A DNA stretch of 64,000 bases from positions 248,001-312,000 of the forward strand of contig NZ_VCIW01000005.1 of NCBI RefSeq assembly GCF_005765165.1. Direction: 5' to 3'. A program made the translations under genes and the position numbers. The notes below the pieces were generated by a model, which was given only the letters and a program-made list of their open reading frames with translations, ran no database searches and was not told the origin of the DNA. Source of the DNA: Paenibacillus antri (GTDB lineage: Bacteria > Bacillota > Bacilli > Paenibacillales > YIM-B00363). The first letter of the stretch is position 1. Each line of letters begins with the position of its first letter. Shown here piece after piece: positions 51,601-61,451 of the stretch.

Positions 51601-54600
51601 ATGCCCTACGAAAAAGTAAGACCGGAAACATTGAAATCCATGTTAAGGCGTCTGGAGAAGTCCATTTATGTTCCGCTTTCGGATTTACACGTTACCGTCT
51701 GGGTGACGCCCGAGCCGGTTCTATACGCCGAGAGGTATTCAGGGCAAAAATTAGAACTTCGTGCAGGAGATCGATGGGGGAAATTATGGGACTGCGGGTG
51801 GTTTCATTTCACAGGCAAAGTGCCCAGGGAAGCGGCAGGCGCGAAAGTCGTGTTGCTCATCGATGTGAACGGCGAATTATGCATTGTGGATCATGAAGGC
51901 ATCCCGAAACAAGGGCTGACAAATATTAATTCGGAGTTTGATACCTCCCTTGGGCTTCCGGGGAAACGCGTCGTACACATTTGCGAGTCGTCAACGGGGG
52001 AGGAAACGATCGACCTATGGGCCGATGCCGGCTGCAACGACCTATTCGGGCAGTTCCGAAGCGGAACGTTGAAGGAAGCGGTTATCGCCATTTGCCGGGA
52101 ACAGGTAAGACAGTTGTACTACGACGCGGAGGTGCTGGTGGAAACCGCCGAACAGCTGCCATCGGGTTCCGCTCGCAAGGAGAAGATATACCGCGCGTTA
52201 TCCGATGTTTCCCTGTTATTAACGGAGCTGACCGATCAACGAGTAGCGGAAGCGCGCCGAATCCTCGGCAAGGAACTGGCGATGCGCGGAGGCGATCCGG
52301 TGTTAACGATCAGTGCCATCGGGCATGCGCACATCGACCTTGCCTGGCTATGGCCGATCCGAGAGACGATTCGCAAAGGAGCGAGATCTTTTGCGACCGC
52401 ATTGAGAATGATGGAACGTTATCCGGATTATGTGTTCGGCGCAAGCCAGCCCCAACTGTACGACTGGATGAAGGAGTATTATCCGAAACTATACTCGGAG
52501 ATCAAAGAGAGAATCAAGGAAGGAAGGTGGGAGCCTCAAGGCGCGATGTGGGTTGAATCGGATACCAATGTGCCAGGGGGAGAATCGCTTGTCAGGCAAG
52601 TCTTATACGGGAAACGGTATTTTCAACAAGAATTCGGACACGACATCAGTACCTTATGGATGCCTGACGTGTTCGGATACTCCGCTAGCTTACCCCAAAT
52701 CTTAAAGAAATCCGGCGTTACCTACATGATGACCCAGAAGCTATCCTGGAACATGTACAACCGGCACCCGCATCATACCTTCTTTTGGGAAGGGATCGAC
52801 GGCTCTAGAGTTCTCGCCCATATGCCGCCGGAAGATACCTACAATAGCCCTGCTGCACCTCGATCCATTATGAAAGCGGAGAAGGAGTATTTGGATAAGA
52901 ACATCTCCGATCGTTGCCTAATGCTGTTCGGCATCGGCGACGGAGGAGGCGGTCCGGGGGAAGAGCATCTTGAGAGACTGAGTCGAGAGAAAAATCTACT
53001 TGGATTAGCTCCCGTCGTACAAGAGCCCTCGGAACGTTTCTTCGAAAAACTTGCCGAAGACGGCGAACGATATCAATCTTGGCGCGGGGAGCTGTATTTG
53101 GAGAAACATCAAGGAACCTTAACGAGCCAAGCGCGAAACAAACGTTTCAATCGGAAGATGGAAAAAGCGTTGCGCGAGCTTGAATATGCCTCCGTGCTCG
53201 CATGGATGGCAAATGGATATCCGTATCCATCCGAGGAACTGGAGAGAATTTGGAAGGAAGTGCTGCTTTACCAATTTCATGACATCCTTCCAGGGTCCTC
53301 GATTAAGCGGGTTTATGACGAGTCATTAGAACGATATGCGACGATGCTCGAACAAGTCGAGCGGATGATCGCAACGAGCTATACATCCGTAGCGGGTTCA
53401 ATGTGTTTAGCCGGTCAGAAAGAAAATAGCGTCCTAATCTTCAATTCATTGCCATGGGAGCGGGTAGAATGGCTGAAGCTGGACGAAGAATGGCTGCGGC
53501 TTCGCGTTCCGCCGATGGGCTTCGTCTCGGGGGATTCCAATATTGTTTCTATCGTAAACAAAGATGCAACAGTATCGGAGATGAAGGTATCACTTCGCGA
53601 GCGAGCGGCGGAGAACGACCTGCTTAAAGTGACGTTCGGCGCGGACGGCGGAATCAAGTCCATATGGGACAAGGAATCCGAAAGGGAAATCGTCGTTCCA
53701 GGGGAACAAGCCAATGCCCTCCGCATCTACCATGATGAAGGCGACGCTTGGGATTTCCCTTCTACCTATCGACAGTCCGGCGGAACGCCGCTTACGATGG
53801 AAGGATTGGAACCTATCGTCAACGGTCCGGTCGCCGGCTTCTTGATCCGGTACAAATTTGGCCAATCCAGTCTGACGCAGAAAGTCGTTCTTACCGCCGG
53901 AAGCAGAAGAATCGATTTCGTAACGGAAGTCGATTGGAAGGAATCGGGGAAGATGCTCCGGACATCCTTCCCGGTGAATGTCCGTTCGGATCACGTCAAT
54001 TGCGAAATCCAGTTCGGATACATCCAGCGGCCGACTCACCGCAATACGATGTGGGATTACGCGAAGGACGAAATTTGCGCCCATCATTGGATCGATCTAT
54101 CGGAGCCGGACTACGGAGTAGCGCTGCTTAACGATTGCAAATACGGGCACCGCGCAGAAAACAACGTTCTCGATATAAACTTGCTGCGAAGTCCGAGTTA
54201 TCCGGATCCCGAGGCGGATCGCGCGAAACATTCTTTCATCTATTCGCTTTATCCGCATCAAGGGGACCATGTCCAAGCAGAAGTGTATAAGCGCGGTTAT
54301 GAATTGAATGTTCCGCTTCGTACCGTCGAAGCATCGAATCGCAGCGACATCGGCACCGCTCCTAAGCCGGCGGGAATGGATTCGTTCCTGAAGCTTGACC
54401 ACCCGAACGTCATGGTCGAAACCGTGAAGAAGGCGGAGGACGGCGAGGAGATCATCATTAGACTGTATGAAACGGCAGGAACCCGGATCCAAACGAATCT
54501 GCATACAGGCTTTCAGATGTCCGATGCATGGCTTGCCGATCTGTTGGAAAGGCGTATCGAACAACTGGATATCAAAGGACAAACGCTGAACCTTACGTTC

Positions 54601-54654
54601 GCCCCTTTCGAAATAGTGACCCTTAGATTGACTGCTCTAGGAGGTGTTCGGTGA
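51601..54654 (+). CDS. Glycoside hydrolase family 38 alpha-mannosidase
   Basis: This protein is 1017 residues from ATG 51601; the frame is also open from ATG 51538 and ATG 51562, but those lie in or beside the promoter region and lack ribosome sites. GH38 hallmarks are the zinc-binding GHAHIDLAWLWP (about 241-252), WVESDTNVPGGESLVRQVLYG, the nucleophile Asp356 in WMPDVFGYS, and the late beta-sandwich domains (AENDLLKVTFGADGGIKSIWD). It is cytoplasmic and cleaves alpha-mannosides imported by the adjacent ABC system. It leads the operon and is probably repressed by the GntR/LacI-type protein. A run of eight G (51582-51589) forms its ribosome-site region. Confidence 0.93.
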   Translation: MPYEKVRPETLKSMLRRLEKSIYVPLSDLHVTVWVTPEPVLYAERYSGQKLELRAGDRWGKLWDCGWFHFTGKVPREAAGAKVVLLIDVNGELCIVDHEGIPKQGLTNINSEFDTSLGLPGKRVVHICESSTGEETIDLWADAGCNDLFGQFRSGTLKEAVIAICREQVRQLYYDAEVLVETAEQLPSGSARKEKIYRALSDVSLLLTELTDQRVAEARRILGKELAMRGGDPVLTISAIGHAHIDLAWLWPIRETIRKGARSFATALRMMERYPDYVFGASQPQLYDWMKEYYPKLYSEIKERIKEGRWEPQGAMWVESDTNVPGGESLVRQVLYGKRYFQQEFGHDISTLWMPDVFGYSASLPQILKKSGVTYMMTQKLSWNMYNRHPHHTFFWEGIDGSRVLAHMPPEDTYNSPAAPRSIMKAEKEYLDKNISDRCLMLFGIGDGGGGPGEEHLERLSREKNLLGLAPVVQEPSERFFEKLAEDGERYQSWRGELYLEKHQGTLTSQARNKRFNRKMEKALRELEYASVLAWMANGYPYPSEELERIWKEVLLYQFHDILPGSSIKRVYDESLERYATMLEQVERMIATSYTSVAGSMCLAGQKENSVLIFNSLPWERVEWLKLDEEWLRLRVPPMGFVSGDSNIVSIVNKDATVSEMKVSLRERAAENDLLKVTFGADGGIKSIWDKESEREIVVPGEQANALRIYHDEGDAWDFPSTYRQSGGTPLTMEGLEPIVNGPVAGFLIRYKFGQSSLTQKVVLTAGSRRIDFVTEVDWKESGKMLRTSFPVNVRSDHVNCEIQFGYIQRPTHRNTMWDYAKDEICAHHWIDLSEPDYGVALLNDCKYGHRAENNVLDINLLRSPSYPDPEADRAKHSFIYSLYPHQGDHVQAEVYKRGYELNVPLRTVEASNRSDIGTAPKPAGMDSFLKLDHPNVMVETVKKAEDGEEIIIRLYETAGTRIQTNLHTGFQMSDAWLADLLERRIEQLDIKGQTLNLTFAPFEIVTLRLTALGGVR

Positions 54655-55605
54655 ATGATGCCAAGAGGGGTTATCATCCCTGGGTTTGAGCAAGTAAGAA
54701 GGAACAAGAAATTCGCAAAGATATGGTATTTCAGGCATATTTACTTATTTTTGCTTCCTGCCATCGTATGGTTTTTAGTTTTTGCTTACTATCCGATGTA
54801 CGGCATTTTGATCGCGTTCAAAGACTTCAAATATAATCTGGGAATATTGGGGAGCCCGTGGGCAGGTTTTAAATTTTTCGAACAGTTTTTAAACGATTCC
54901 AGTTTTTACGATGTACTCCGGAATACGTTGTCCATTAGCGCCCTTAAACTTATTTTCGGATTTCCGGCTCCGCTGATCTTGGCGTTAATGCTGAACGGCG
55001 TCATGCACGAAAGAATAAAGAAAGTATTTCAGACCATTTCTTATCTTCCCCACTTCGTTTCATGGGTCGTCGTCGTTACTTTGATGCAAAAAATTCTTTC
55101 TCCTAACGTAGGACTCGTCAACGACATTCGTTACCAAATGGGATTGGACCCGATCTTCTTTATGGGGATGCCTTCCTTATTTTATCCGCTGGTCGTCATT
55201 TCCGATATTTGGAAAGGAGTAGGCTGGGGTTCGATCATTTATTTGGCCGCGTTGACGAATATCGATCCGCATTTGTACGAAGCTGCGGAAATCGACGGGG
55301 CTGGCCGGTGGAGCAAGCTGTTTAAGATCACGCTTCCATGCCTTACGCCAACGATCGGCATTTTGCTGATTTTCTCTCTCAGCGGAATCCTGAACGCGGG
55401 CTTCGACCAAATCTGGCTGATGCAATCTCCGTCAACATTAAGCGTCTCGGAAATTTTGGACACTTATGTTTTAAAAACAGGCCTCCAACAGGGGCAATTA
55501 GCGTATTCCACGGCAATCGGTTTATTCAAATCCGCGATCTCGTTGATACTCATCGTTGCTGTAAACAATATATCCAGACGCGTGAGCGACGTATCGCTTT
55601 GGTAA
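54655..55605 (+). CDS. ABC sugar transporter permease, LplB type (mannosidase operon)
   Basis: This 316-residue membrane protein has the LplB opening (FRHIYLFLLPAIVWFLVFAY, then YPMYGILIAFKDF), six membrane segments and EAA loop YEAAEIDGAGRWSKLFKITLPCLTPTIGILL. GGAGGTG lies 8 bases before the ATG and overlaps the end of the mannosidase gene, so expression is coupled. It imports the substrate of the GH38 enzyme, presumably a mannose-containing glycan fragment. Confidence 0.94.
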   Translation: MMPRGVIIPGFEQVRRNKKFAKIWYFRHIYLFLLPAIVWFLVFAYYPMYGILIAFKDFKYNLGILGSPWAGFKFFEQFLNDSSFYDVLRNTLSISALKLIFGFPAPLILALMLNGVMHERIKKVFQTISYLPHFVSWVVVVTLMQKILSPNVGLVNDIRYQMGLDPIFFMGMPSLFYPLVVISDIWKGVGWGSIIYLAALTNIDPHLYEAAEIDGAGRWSKLFKITLPCLTPTIGILLIFSLSGILNAGFDQIWLMQSPSTLSVSEILDTYVLKTGLQQGQLAYSTAIGLFKSAISLILIVAVNNISRRVSDVSLW

Positions 55606-55637
55606 CACGCTAGCGATGTACCTGAGGAGGTGTGTGT

Positions 55638-56558
55638 ATGGGTGCGAGAAGGCTGACGCCGGCAGATAGAATATATATGTCGCTTAACTATACGGTGCTG
55701 TTTGTATTCTGCGTCACGGCCTTATATCCGTTTATTTATTTTCTAGCCCTTTCGTTCAACGACGGCTATGACGCGATGAAGGGGGGGATCTATCTTTACC
55801 CTAGAGTATTTACGTTAGAAAACTATATTAAGGCATTTAATAACCCGTTAATCCTCAACTCGTTTTTTATATCCATTTCCCGCACCTTGGTGGTAACGGT
55901 ATTTTCCGTGTTATTGACGGCTTTATTAGCCTATGCGCTATCGCGGAAGGGCTTGCCCGGTAGGAAGTATATCGTATTCTTCTTTTTCTTTACCACTTTA
56001 TTTAGCGGGGGACTGATTCCGACCTTTATCCTGTTCAGGCAATTGCAAATCCTGGATACGTTTTGGGTGCTGGTATTGCCCTCGCTCTATAACTTTTTCA
56101 ATGCGATCATTATGAAAACGTTCTTCGACGGGATTCCCGAAGGACTATCGGAATCGGCCCGAATCGACGGAGCCAGCGAATTGTCGGTATTTGCAAGAAT
56201 CGTAATGCCGCTTTCGATGCCGGTGCTCGCTACAATCGCCTTGTTCGTCGGAGTGGGCGTCTGGAACGACTGGTTTACCGGTCAATTTTTCATACAGAAT
56301 GAAAATCTGCAGCCTGCGGCTACGTTCCTGAACAAGATGATCAGCGAAGCGTCTTTCCAATCGATGACGTCGTCGTCTGGAAATAGCGGATCCGCGATTC
56401 AAAACATGACCGAGACGCAAATGGAGCTGCGGGGGGTAACTCCTGAAGCGTTGAGGATGACTTTCGTCATTATTATTACGACTCCGATCATCTGCGTGTA
56501 TCCGTTCCTTCAGAAGTATTTCGTTAAAGGAGTATTGGTAGGTTCTCTTAAGGAGTAG
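55638..56558 (+). CDS. ABC sugar transporter permease, YtcP type (mannosidase operon)
   Basis: This 306-residue partner permease has FTTLFSGGLIPTFILF, EAA loop LSESARIDGASELSVFARIVMPLSMPVLA and the terminal FLQKYFVKGVLVGSLKE of the YtcP group. ATG 55638 is 7 bases after GAGGAGG. It lies 32 bp after the first permease gene. Confidence 0.94.
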   Translation: MGARRLTPADRIYMSLNYTVLFVFCVTALYPFIYFLALSFNDGYDAMKGGIYLYPRVFTLENYIKAFNNPLILNSFFISISRTLVVTVFSVLLTALLAYALSRKGLPGRKYIVFFFFFTTLFSGGLIPTFILFRQLQILDTFWVLVLPSLYNFFNAIIMKTFFDGIPEGLSESARIDGASELSVFARIVMPLSMPVLATIALFVGVGVWNDWFTGQFFIQNENLQPAATFLNKMISEASFQSMTSSSGNSGSAIQNMTETQMELRGVTPEALRMTFVIIITTPIICVYPFLQKYFVKGVLVGSLKE

Positions 56559-56562
56559 TCGG

Positions 56563-56595
56563 TATAAAAGGCTAAGCCCTTTTATATAAAAATTT
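56563..56595 (+). repeat. Intergenic hairpin between permease and binding-protein genes
   Basis: TATAAAAGG (56563-56571) pairs perfectly with CCTTTTATA (56578-56586), 6-base loop, followed by TAAAAATTT. It begins 4 bases after the permease stop. It may stabilise or cut the messenger so that the binding protein is made in excess. Confidence 0.65.
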
Positions 56596-56618
56596 CGCAT
56601 TGGGAAGGGGATTGTAGG

Positions 56619-58322
56619 ATGAAGAAGAGCAGTCTGAAAAATCTTCTAGGCATGACACTAATCGCTGTGTTGCTTTTCATGACGGCATGTACGGGATCAA
56701 GCGGCACCAAGGAAGCCGGTACGGGGGAGAAGGGACCGAATGAATCGGGTACCGCGAACGAGTCGGGCGCGGAAGAAATCAAGCCGGTAACGGTAACCTT
56801 CCTTAGCGCTTGGAACGGCGGCGGAGCCGGTTTCCCGCAGGATCAAGAGAATAACCCCGTAGCCCAGAAAATTCGGGAAGTCACCGGGGTCACGTTAAAG
56901 CTGGAATCCATTACGACAAGCGAAGTAGAAAAACTAAACACCATCTTCGCTTCCGGTACGGTTCCGGATATCGTTAACGCGCCTTTCTGGTCTACTACAG
57001 GGGGAGAAGGACAAGTCATCAAGAAGGCGGCAATGGAAGGACAGCTTCTGGATTTAACCCCTTATCTCGATAAATATCCGAATGTTAAGAGACTTGTGAC
57101 GACCGGGATCGCGAAGGATTTCAATGAATTCGATCTCAATAGTCCCGAATTCGAAGGCAAGTCGTATCTCATTCCTACGGAGACCCCGGACGGAACCCCG
57201 GAGAGCATTCATAACTGGAATTACGGTCTCTTCGCCAGGGGTGATATCCTGAAAGCCTTAAATGTAAAAGCGGAGGATATCGATACCCAAGATGAGCTAT
57301 ATGATCTATTGGTCAAGATTAGAGACGGCGGCTTCAAAGATATCGGCGGGAAGCCGGTCATCCCGGCCGGAACGATGTGGAATGGATGGGACTACGGCCA
57401 ATTCCTTGCCGGGTGGACGGATTACACGATTTCGGATTATCGCGAAGTGGACGGAAAGCTGATTCACTGGACGCAATCCGAGGACCATGAAGCTAGGTTG
57501 TTATACATGAGAAAGTTATTAACGGAAGGGTTATTCGATCTTGAAGCCTTCAGCAATACGAGTACAACCGCAAACGAAAAGCTTACGACCGGCAAGCTTG
57601 CCGTATTCGGAGCTCAACCGATGTTAGCCGATTTGCAAAAAACGCTCTATAAGACGAATCCGGAAATGCAATATGAACTGCTGGGACCGATGAAGAATAA
57701 GAGCGGAAATATTCGAACGCAAGTGGAAAAACCCGGCCGTTCCGGTTTCCCTGTCCTGTTCTTAAGCGCCGACATCAAAGATCCCGATGCGGCATTGCGG
57801 TACATCGATTACGTCAACAGCGAAGAGGGCCGATTGCTTGCACACTTCGGGATCGAAGGAACGCACTACACGTTGGAGAACGGGGTTCCGAAATGGATTC
57901 CCGACGTGAAAAAACAATTCGACGAAAACCCGGATTTGAAACGGGACGCAGGTCTCAATTATCTTCCGGGCCGGTTCATCGGCGCATTCTCCCCTGACGT
58001 CGCTTGGCCGAAAGCCGAGGATGAAAAAACAGAGTGGGAAAAGCTGGAGGACAGCTTCTCGGCGAAGATGCCTATTAAAATCATCGACAAAGTCAGCGCC
58101 AGCTACCTTGCAAGAGAGTGGCCTAAATATCAGGAATTTAGAGATAAAACCAGCAGCTTGAACTTCGACGAGGAATTTAAGAAAGCATTTTTTGCGGCAT
58201 CCGACGAAGAAGCTCTTAATATGCTTCATAACGTTCAAGAGAAATTCAGAGCTGCCGGCGTGGAAGAAATGGCGGAGTTCGTGGCTCAAAAAGCTGCGGA
58301 AAGAGATGATGTAGGGTTCTAG
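56619..58322 (+). CDS. Extracellular solute-binding lipoprotein (mannosidase operon)
   Basis: This 567-residue lipoprotein has lipobox MTAC with Cys24, followed by a Gly/Ser/Thr/Glu linker. The mature domain has family 1 features (VAQKIREVTGVTLKLESITT, TIFASGTVPDIVNAPFW, LFARGDILKALNVKAEDID, GNIRTQVEKPGRSGFPVLFL). It delivers substrate to the two permeases just upstream. GGAAGGGGA precedes the ATG. As in the first cluster, no ATPase gene is present. Confidence 0.94.
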   Translation: MKKSSLKNLLGMTLIAVLLFMTACTGSSGTKEAGTGEKGPNESGTANESGAEEIKPVTVTFLSAWNGGGAGFPQDQENNPVAQKIREVTGVTLKLESITTSEVEKLNTIFASGTVPDIVNAPFWSTTGGEGQVIKKAAMEGQLLDLTPYLDKYPNVKRLVTTGIAKDFNEFDLNSPEFEGKSYLIPTETPDGTPESIHNWNYGLFARGDILKALNVKAEDIDTQDELYDLLVKIRDGGFKDIGGKPVIPAGTMWNGWDYGQFLAGWTDYTISDYREVDGKLIHWTQSEDHEARLLYMRKLLTEGLFDLEAFSNTSTTANEKLTTGKLAVFGAQPMLADLQKTLYKTNPEMQYELLGPMKNKSGNIRTQVEKPGRSGFPVLFLSADIKDPDAALRYIDYVNSEEGRLLAHFGIEGTHYTLENGVPKWIPDVKKQFDENPDLKRDAGLNYLPGRFIGAFSPDVAWPKAEDEKTEWEKLEDSFSAKMPIKIIDKVSASYLAREWPKYQEFRDKTSSLNFDEEFKKAFFAASDEEALNMLHNVQEKFRAAGVEEMAEFVAQKAAERDDVGF

Positions 58323-58395
58323 AAGGAAGCTTTATGACTATGGGATGGTATCGCAGCCATCCCATAGATCTTTCCTATCGGGAGATGACGAAGTC

Positions 58396-60579
58396 ATGAA
58401 TCGATCGCGTACGGAAGAGCGGACCGGCTTTCAAATCGGTGCTCCCTACGGACCGACCTACGATCTGCAAACCGATTTCGTTATGGTATACGGCGTCGGG
58501 CCGGATATGCCGGATCGGATTCGCCAATGGGCCGATCGCGGGTACGAAGTACACTTGATGACAGGCGTTTCTTGGGGCTCTTATCAAGATTATTTGAACG
58601 GGAAGGTGGACGGACGCGAGCATTGGGATGAAGCGCAGATGAACCGGTACGGAGAAACCATTATTCACGGTACATCGAAAGACATCCCCTATATGGTTCC
58701 GACCATCGCCTTTACGGACTTTCTGACGAACCGGATCAAACGGGCGGTCGATGCAGGCGTCGAAGCCATTCATCTGGAAGAACCGGAATTTTGGGTGGAA
58801 GGAGGTTATTCGGAGGCTTTTAAGCGGGAATGGCAGATTTACTACAATGAGCCATGGGTGGCTCCGCATGAGTCCGTCGACGCGCAGTTTCGTTCCGCCA
58901 AGCTGAAAGCGTATTTATATACACGCTGCTTGGACCGACTTTGCGCGGCTTTGAAGGAATACGCCATGATCGCTTATAACCGCCATCTCCGGTTCTATGT
59001 ACCGACGCATAGTCTAATCAATTATACGCAATGGCGGATTGTAAGTCCCGAGTCATGGCTGCTCGATCTCCCGACCATAGACGGATATATTGCGCAAATT
59101 TGGACGGGAACGTCGCGGACGCCGAATGTATACGAAGGGAAAAGAAAAGAACGCACGTTCGAAACGGCGTTCCTCGAATACGGCGCGATGCAGGAGTTAG
59201 TCCGCGGTACGAATCGACGGATGTGGTTTTTGCACGATCCGATCGAGGATGATCCGGAGCACACCTGGAGGGACTATCGCGAGAATTATTTGAAGACCGT
59301 CGTCGCCTCGCTGCTTCATCCGCATATTTCTCATTACGAAGTAGCCCCTTGGCCCAGCCGCATCTTCGAAGGGAAATATCCGAAAGAGGACGGAGACGGC
59401 AGGGAAGGAATTCCGGACCACTATGCTACGTTACTCTTGAACGTGATGCATACGCTCGGAGACATGCAGCAAGAAGTGATCCGATTCCAAGGCGAAAACT
59501 GCATGATCGGAGTGCTGCTTTCGGACAGTGCGATGTATCAGCGAAATGTACCCGGTGCTAGCGAATCGGAAACTTCGTTTAAATACGACGGAACGGTCGT
59601 CGAATCCGCCCAAGGCTCCGACTTCAGGGAGCTGTTAGACTGGTCTCCGTTTTACGGACTTACGCTGCCCTTGCTGAAACATGGCATGACGGTGAGGCCC
59701 GTTCAGTTGGAAAATATTCGACGGTATCCCGCGTATTTGGACGATTACCGCGTGCTCGTTCTTAGTTATGAGTTCATGAAGCCGGAATCTCCGGATATCC
59801 ATAACGCCATTACGGATTGGGTGCGCGGCGGCGGCATTCTCGTTTATGTCGGAGACGGCCGAGATCCGTTCCATAGCGTACGAGCATGGTGGAATCAAGG
59901 CAAAAGAGGATACGCCACGCCCGCCGAGCATTTATTCGGTTGCCTCGGTTTGAACGCGGACGCGAACGAGGGGATTCATTCGCTCGGGAAGGGGATCGTC
60001 GGATATGTACGGCTGGATCCGGCCGTATGCGCGAAGACGAAAGAGGGGGCGGACCGTCTTCGTCGCATGGTGGCCGACGCGATTACCGCGCTTGGAGACC
60101 AAAGCTTGCAATGGAGCCCGAAAAATTACTTCCTGCTTCATCGCGGGCCTTATGTCATCGCCGCGGTTCTGGACGAATCCGTCAGCCCCGAACCCCTTGT
60201 ATTGAATGGAATGTATGTGAATCTGTTCGATCCGAACTTGAGCGTTACGGAACACATCGAGATTTCCCCGGGCGATAATGCGTTGTTATACGATTTGAAT
60301 TCCGTACCCGTCGCAGAGGAACCTTCCGTTATCGCCGCATCATCAAGAACCGAGCAGCTTTCTTCGACTCATGCGGAATACAGCTTTACAGCCAAAGGTC
60401 CTGAGCGCGTTCAAGCGGTAGCTTGCATCCGCAGCAAAAAGAAACCTGCTTCCGTCCGTTTGGAGCATGCCGGCACGCAGAAGGAAATGGCCTTCACATG
60501 GCACGAGCAATGTCGGACTCTTCATCTGCAGTACCCTAATCATCCGGATGGGGTAACGATTACGTTATTGTTTTCATGA
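58396..60579 (+). CDS. Uncharacterised glycosidase-like protein (TIM barrel plus Rossmann-like domain)
   Basis: This protein is 727 residues from ATG 58396 with GGGAGATGA upstream; no signal peptide. Residues up to about 350 look like a beta/alpha barrel carrying acidic candidates (AGVEAIHLEEPEFWVEGGYS; WFLHDPIEDDPEHTW). A following region resembles the glutamine-amidotransferase-like trimerisation domain of GH42 enzymes (YRVLVLSYEFMKPESPDIHN, then WVRGGGILVYVGDGRDPF). A C-terminal beta domain ends the protein. I cannot place it in a named family. Its location between the importer and oxidoreductases implies action on the same glycan. Confidence 0.72.
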   Translation: MNRSRTEERTGFQIGAPYGPTYDLQTDFVMVYGVGPDMPDRIRQWADRGYEVHLMTGVSWGSYQDYLNGKVDGREHWDEAQMNRYGETIIHGTSKDIPYMVPTIAFTDFLTNRIKRAVDAGVEAIHLEEPEFWVEGGYSEAFKREWQIYYNEPWVAPHESVDAQFRSAKLKAYLYTRCLDRLCAALKEYAMIAYNRHLRFYVPTHSLINYTQWRIVSPESWLLDLPTIDGYIAQIWTGTSRTPNVYEGKRKERTFETAFLEYGAMQELVRGTNRRMWFLHDPIEDDPEHTWRDYRENYLKTVVASLLHPHISHYEVAPWPSRIFEGKYPKEDGDGREGIPDHYATLLLNVMHTLGDMQQEVIRFQGENCMIGVLLSDSAMYQRNVPGASESETSFKYDGTVVESAQGSDFRELLDWSPFYGLTLPLLKHGMTVRPVQLENIRRYPAYLDDYRVLVLSYEFMKPESPDIHNAITDWVRGGGILVYVGDGRDPFHSVRAWWNQGKRGYATPAEHLFGCLGLNADANEGIHSLGKGIVGYVRLDPAVCAKTKEGADRLRRMVADAITALGDQSLQWSPKNYFLLHRGPYVIAAVLDESVSPEPLVLNGMYVNLFDPNLSVTEHIEISPGDNALLYDLNSVPVAEEPSVIAASSRTEQLSSTHAEYSFTAKGPERVQAVACIRSKKKPASVRLEHAGTQKEMAFTWHEQCRTLHLQYPNHPDGVTITLLFS

Positions 60580-60625
60580 TCTTTAGGTCAGTCTTCTTTC
60601 AAACAGGTAAGGGAGGGGACAACAC

Positions 60626-61414
60626 GTGTTACACCCGATCGTTTCCGCAGGAGAATTCACGGACCTCGATCGATTTATTTTCGAATCGTGGGGTTACTTC
60701 GTCATTCCGAATGTGCTGTCGAAAGAGGAGATTCAACAATGTTTAGATGCATCCATCCGAATTCATGAAGCGGCGGGTACCCTCGGATTCGGTCAAGTCG
60801 GCAGAGGATACGAGACGGAGCCGGCTATCGAAAGGTTAATGGATCATCCGGCGGTTTTACCGAAGATCAGAGGTTTGCTTGGAGATCGATTCATTGTGCA
60901 GTCCGGGTGGAATACGAAGCAACCGGCGCGCGGCGGTATGGGAGGCTGGCATCAAGATGGATCCGGCGCCTACGATTTTAAGAAGTTAGGGTATCCGATA
61001 CCCCTAATCCAGCTCCGAGCTTCCTTCTTATTAACCGACCAAGAAGAGCCCGGCATGGGGAATATGGAGTTCATTCCAGGCAGTCACCGAAGCAGCGCTC
61101 CTCTTCCGGATTCGGTCCGCGCCGCAAAGTCGGGTACGCCGATCAGTCATGTGCTCTGCGCAACTGCAGGGTCGGTTCTGGTGTTCCACAACGCTATATG
61201 GCATCGGACGTACGAACATAATCGGGATTACGACCGCTACACCATGCATTACATCTATAGTCCTCCGTGGGTAAAGCCTTCGGACCGTTTCCATAACGAT
61301 GTCGATTTTATGCAGAGAACTACGCCTCTTCGGAGAGCTTTAATGGGAGACTTTACGAGGCCCGATGCGCCATTCGGAGCCAATTATGCGCCGCCTCCCT
61401 TTGAAGGAAACTGA
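60626..61414 (+). CDS. Phytanoyl-CoA dioxygenase (PhyH)-family protein
   Basis: This 262-residue Fe(II)/2-oxoglutarate-dependent oxygenase-like protein has iron ligands His109 and Asp111 (GGWHQDGSGAYD) and a likely distal His193 (NAIWHRTYEHNRD), with Arg204 placed to bind 2-oxoglutarate, and strands LRASFLLTDQ and MEFIPGSHRS. The start is GTG 60626 with AGGGAGGGG upstream. PhyH-like proteins often accompany Gfo/Idh/MocA genes in catabolic clusters of Paenibacillaceae; the reaction here is unknown. Confidence 0.88.
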   Translation: MLHPIVSAGEFTDLDRFIFESWGYFVIPNVLSKEEIQQCLDASIRIHEAAGTLGFGQVGRGYETEPAIERLMDHPAVLPKIRGLLGDRFIVQSGWNTKQPARGGMGGWHQDGSGAYDFKKLGYPIPLIQLRASFLLTDQEEPGMGNMEFIPGSHRSSAPLPDSVRAAKSGTPISHVLCATAGSVLVFHNAIWHRTYEHNRDYDRYTMHYIYSPPWVKPSDRFHNDVDFMQRTTPLRRALMGDFTRPDAPFGANYAPPPFEGN

Positions 61415-61451
61415 ACCATCCGAAAATTTAACGATAACGGAGGGAATCCGA

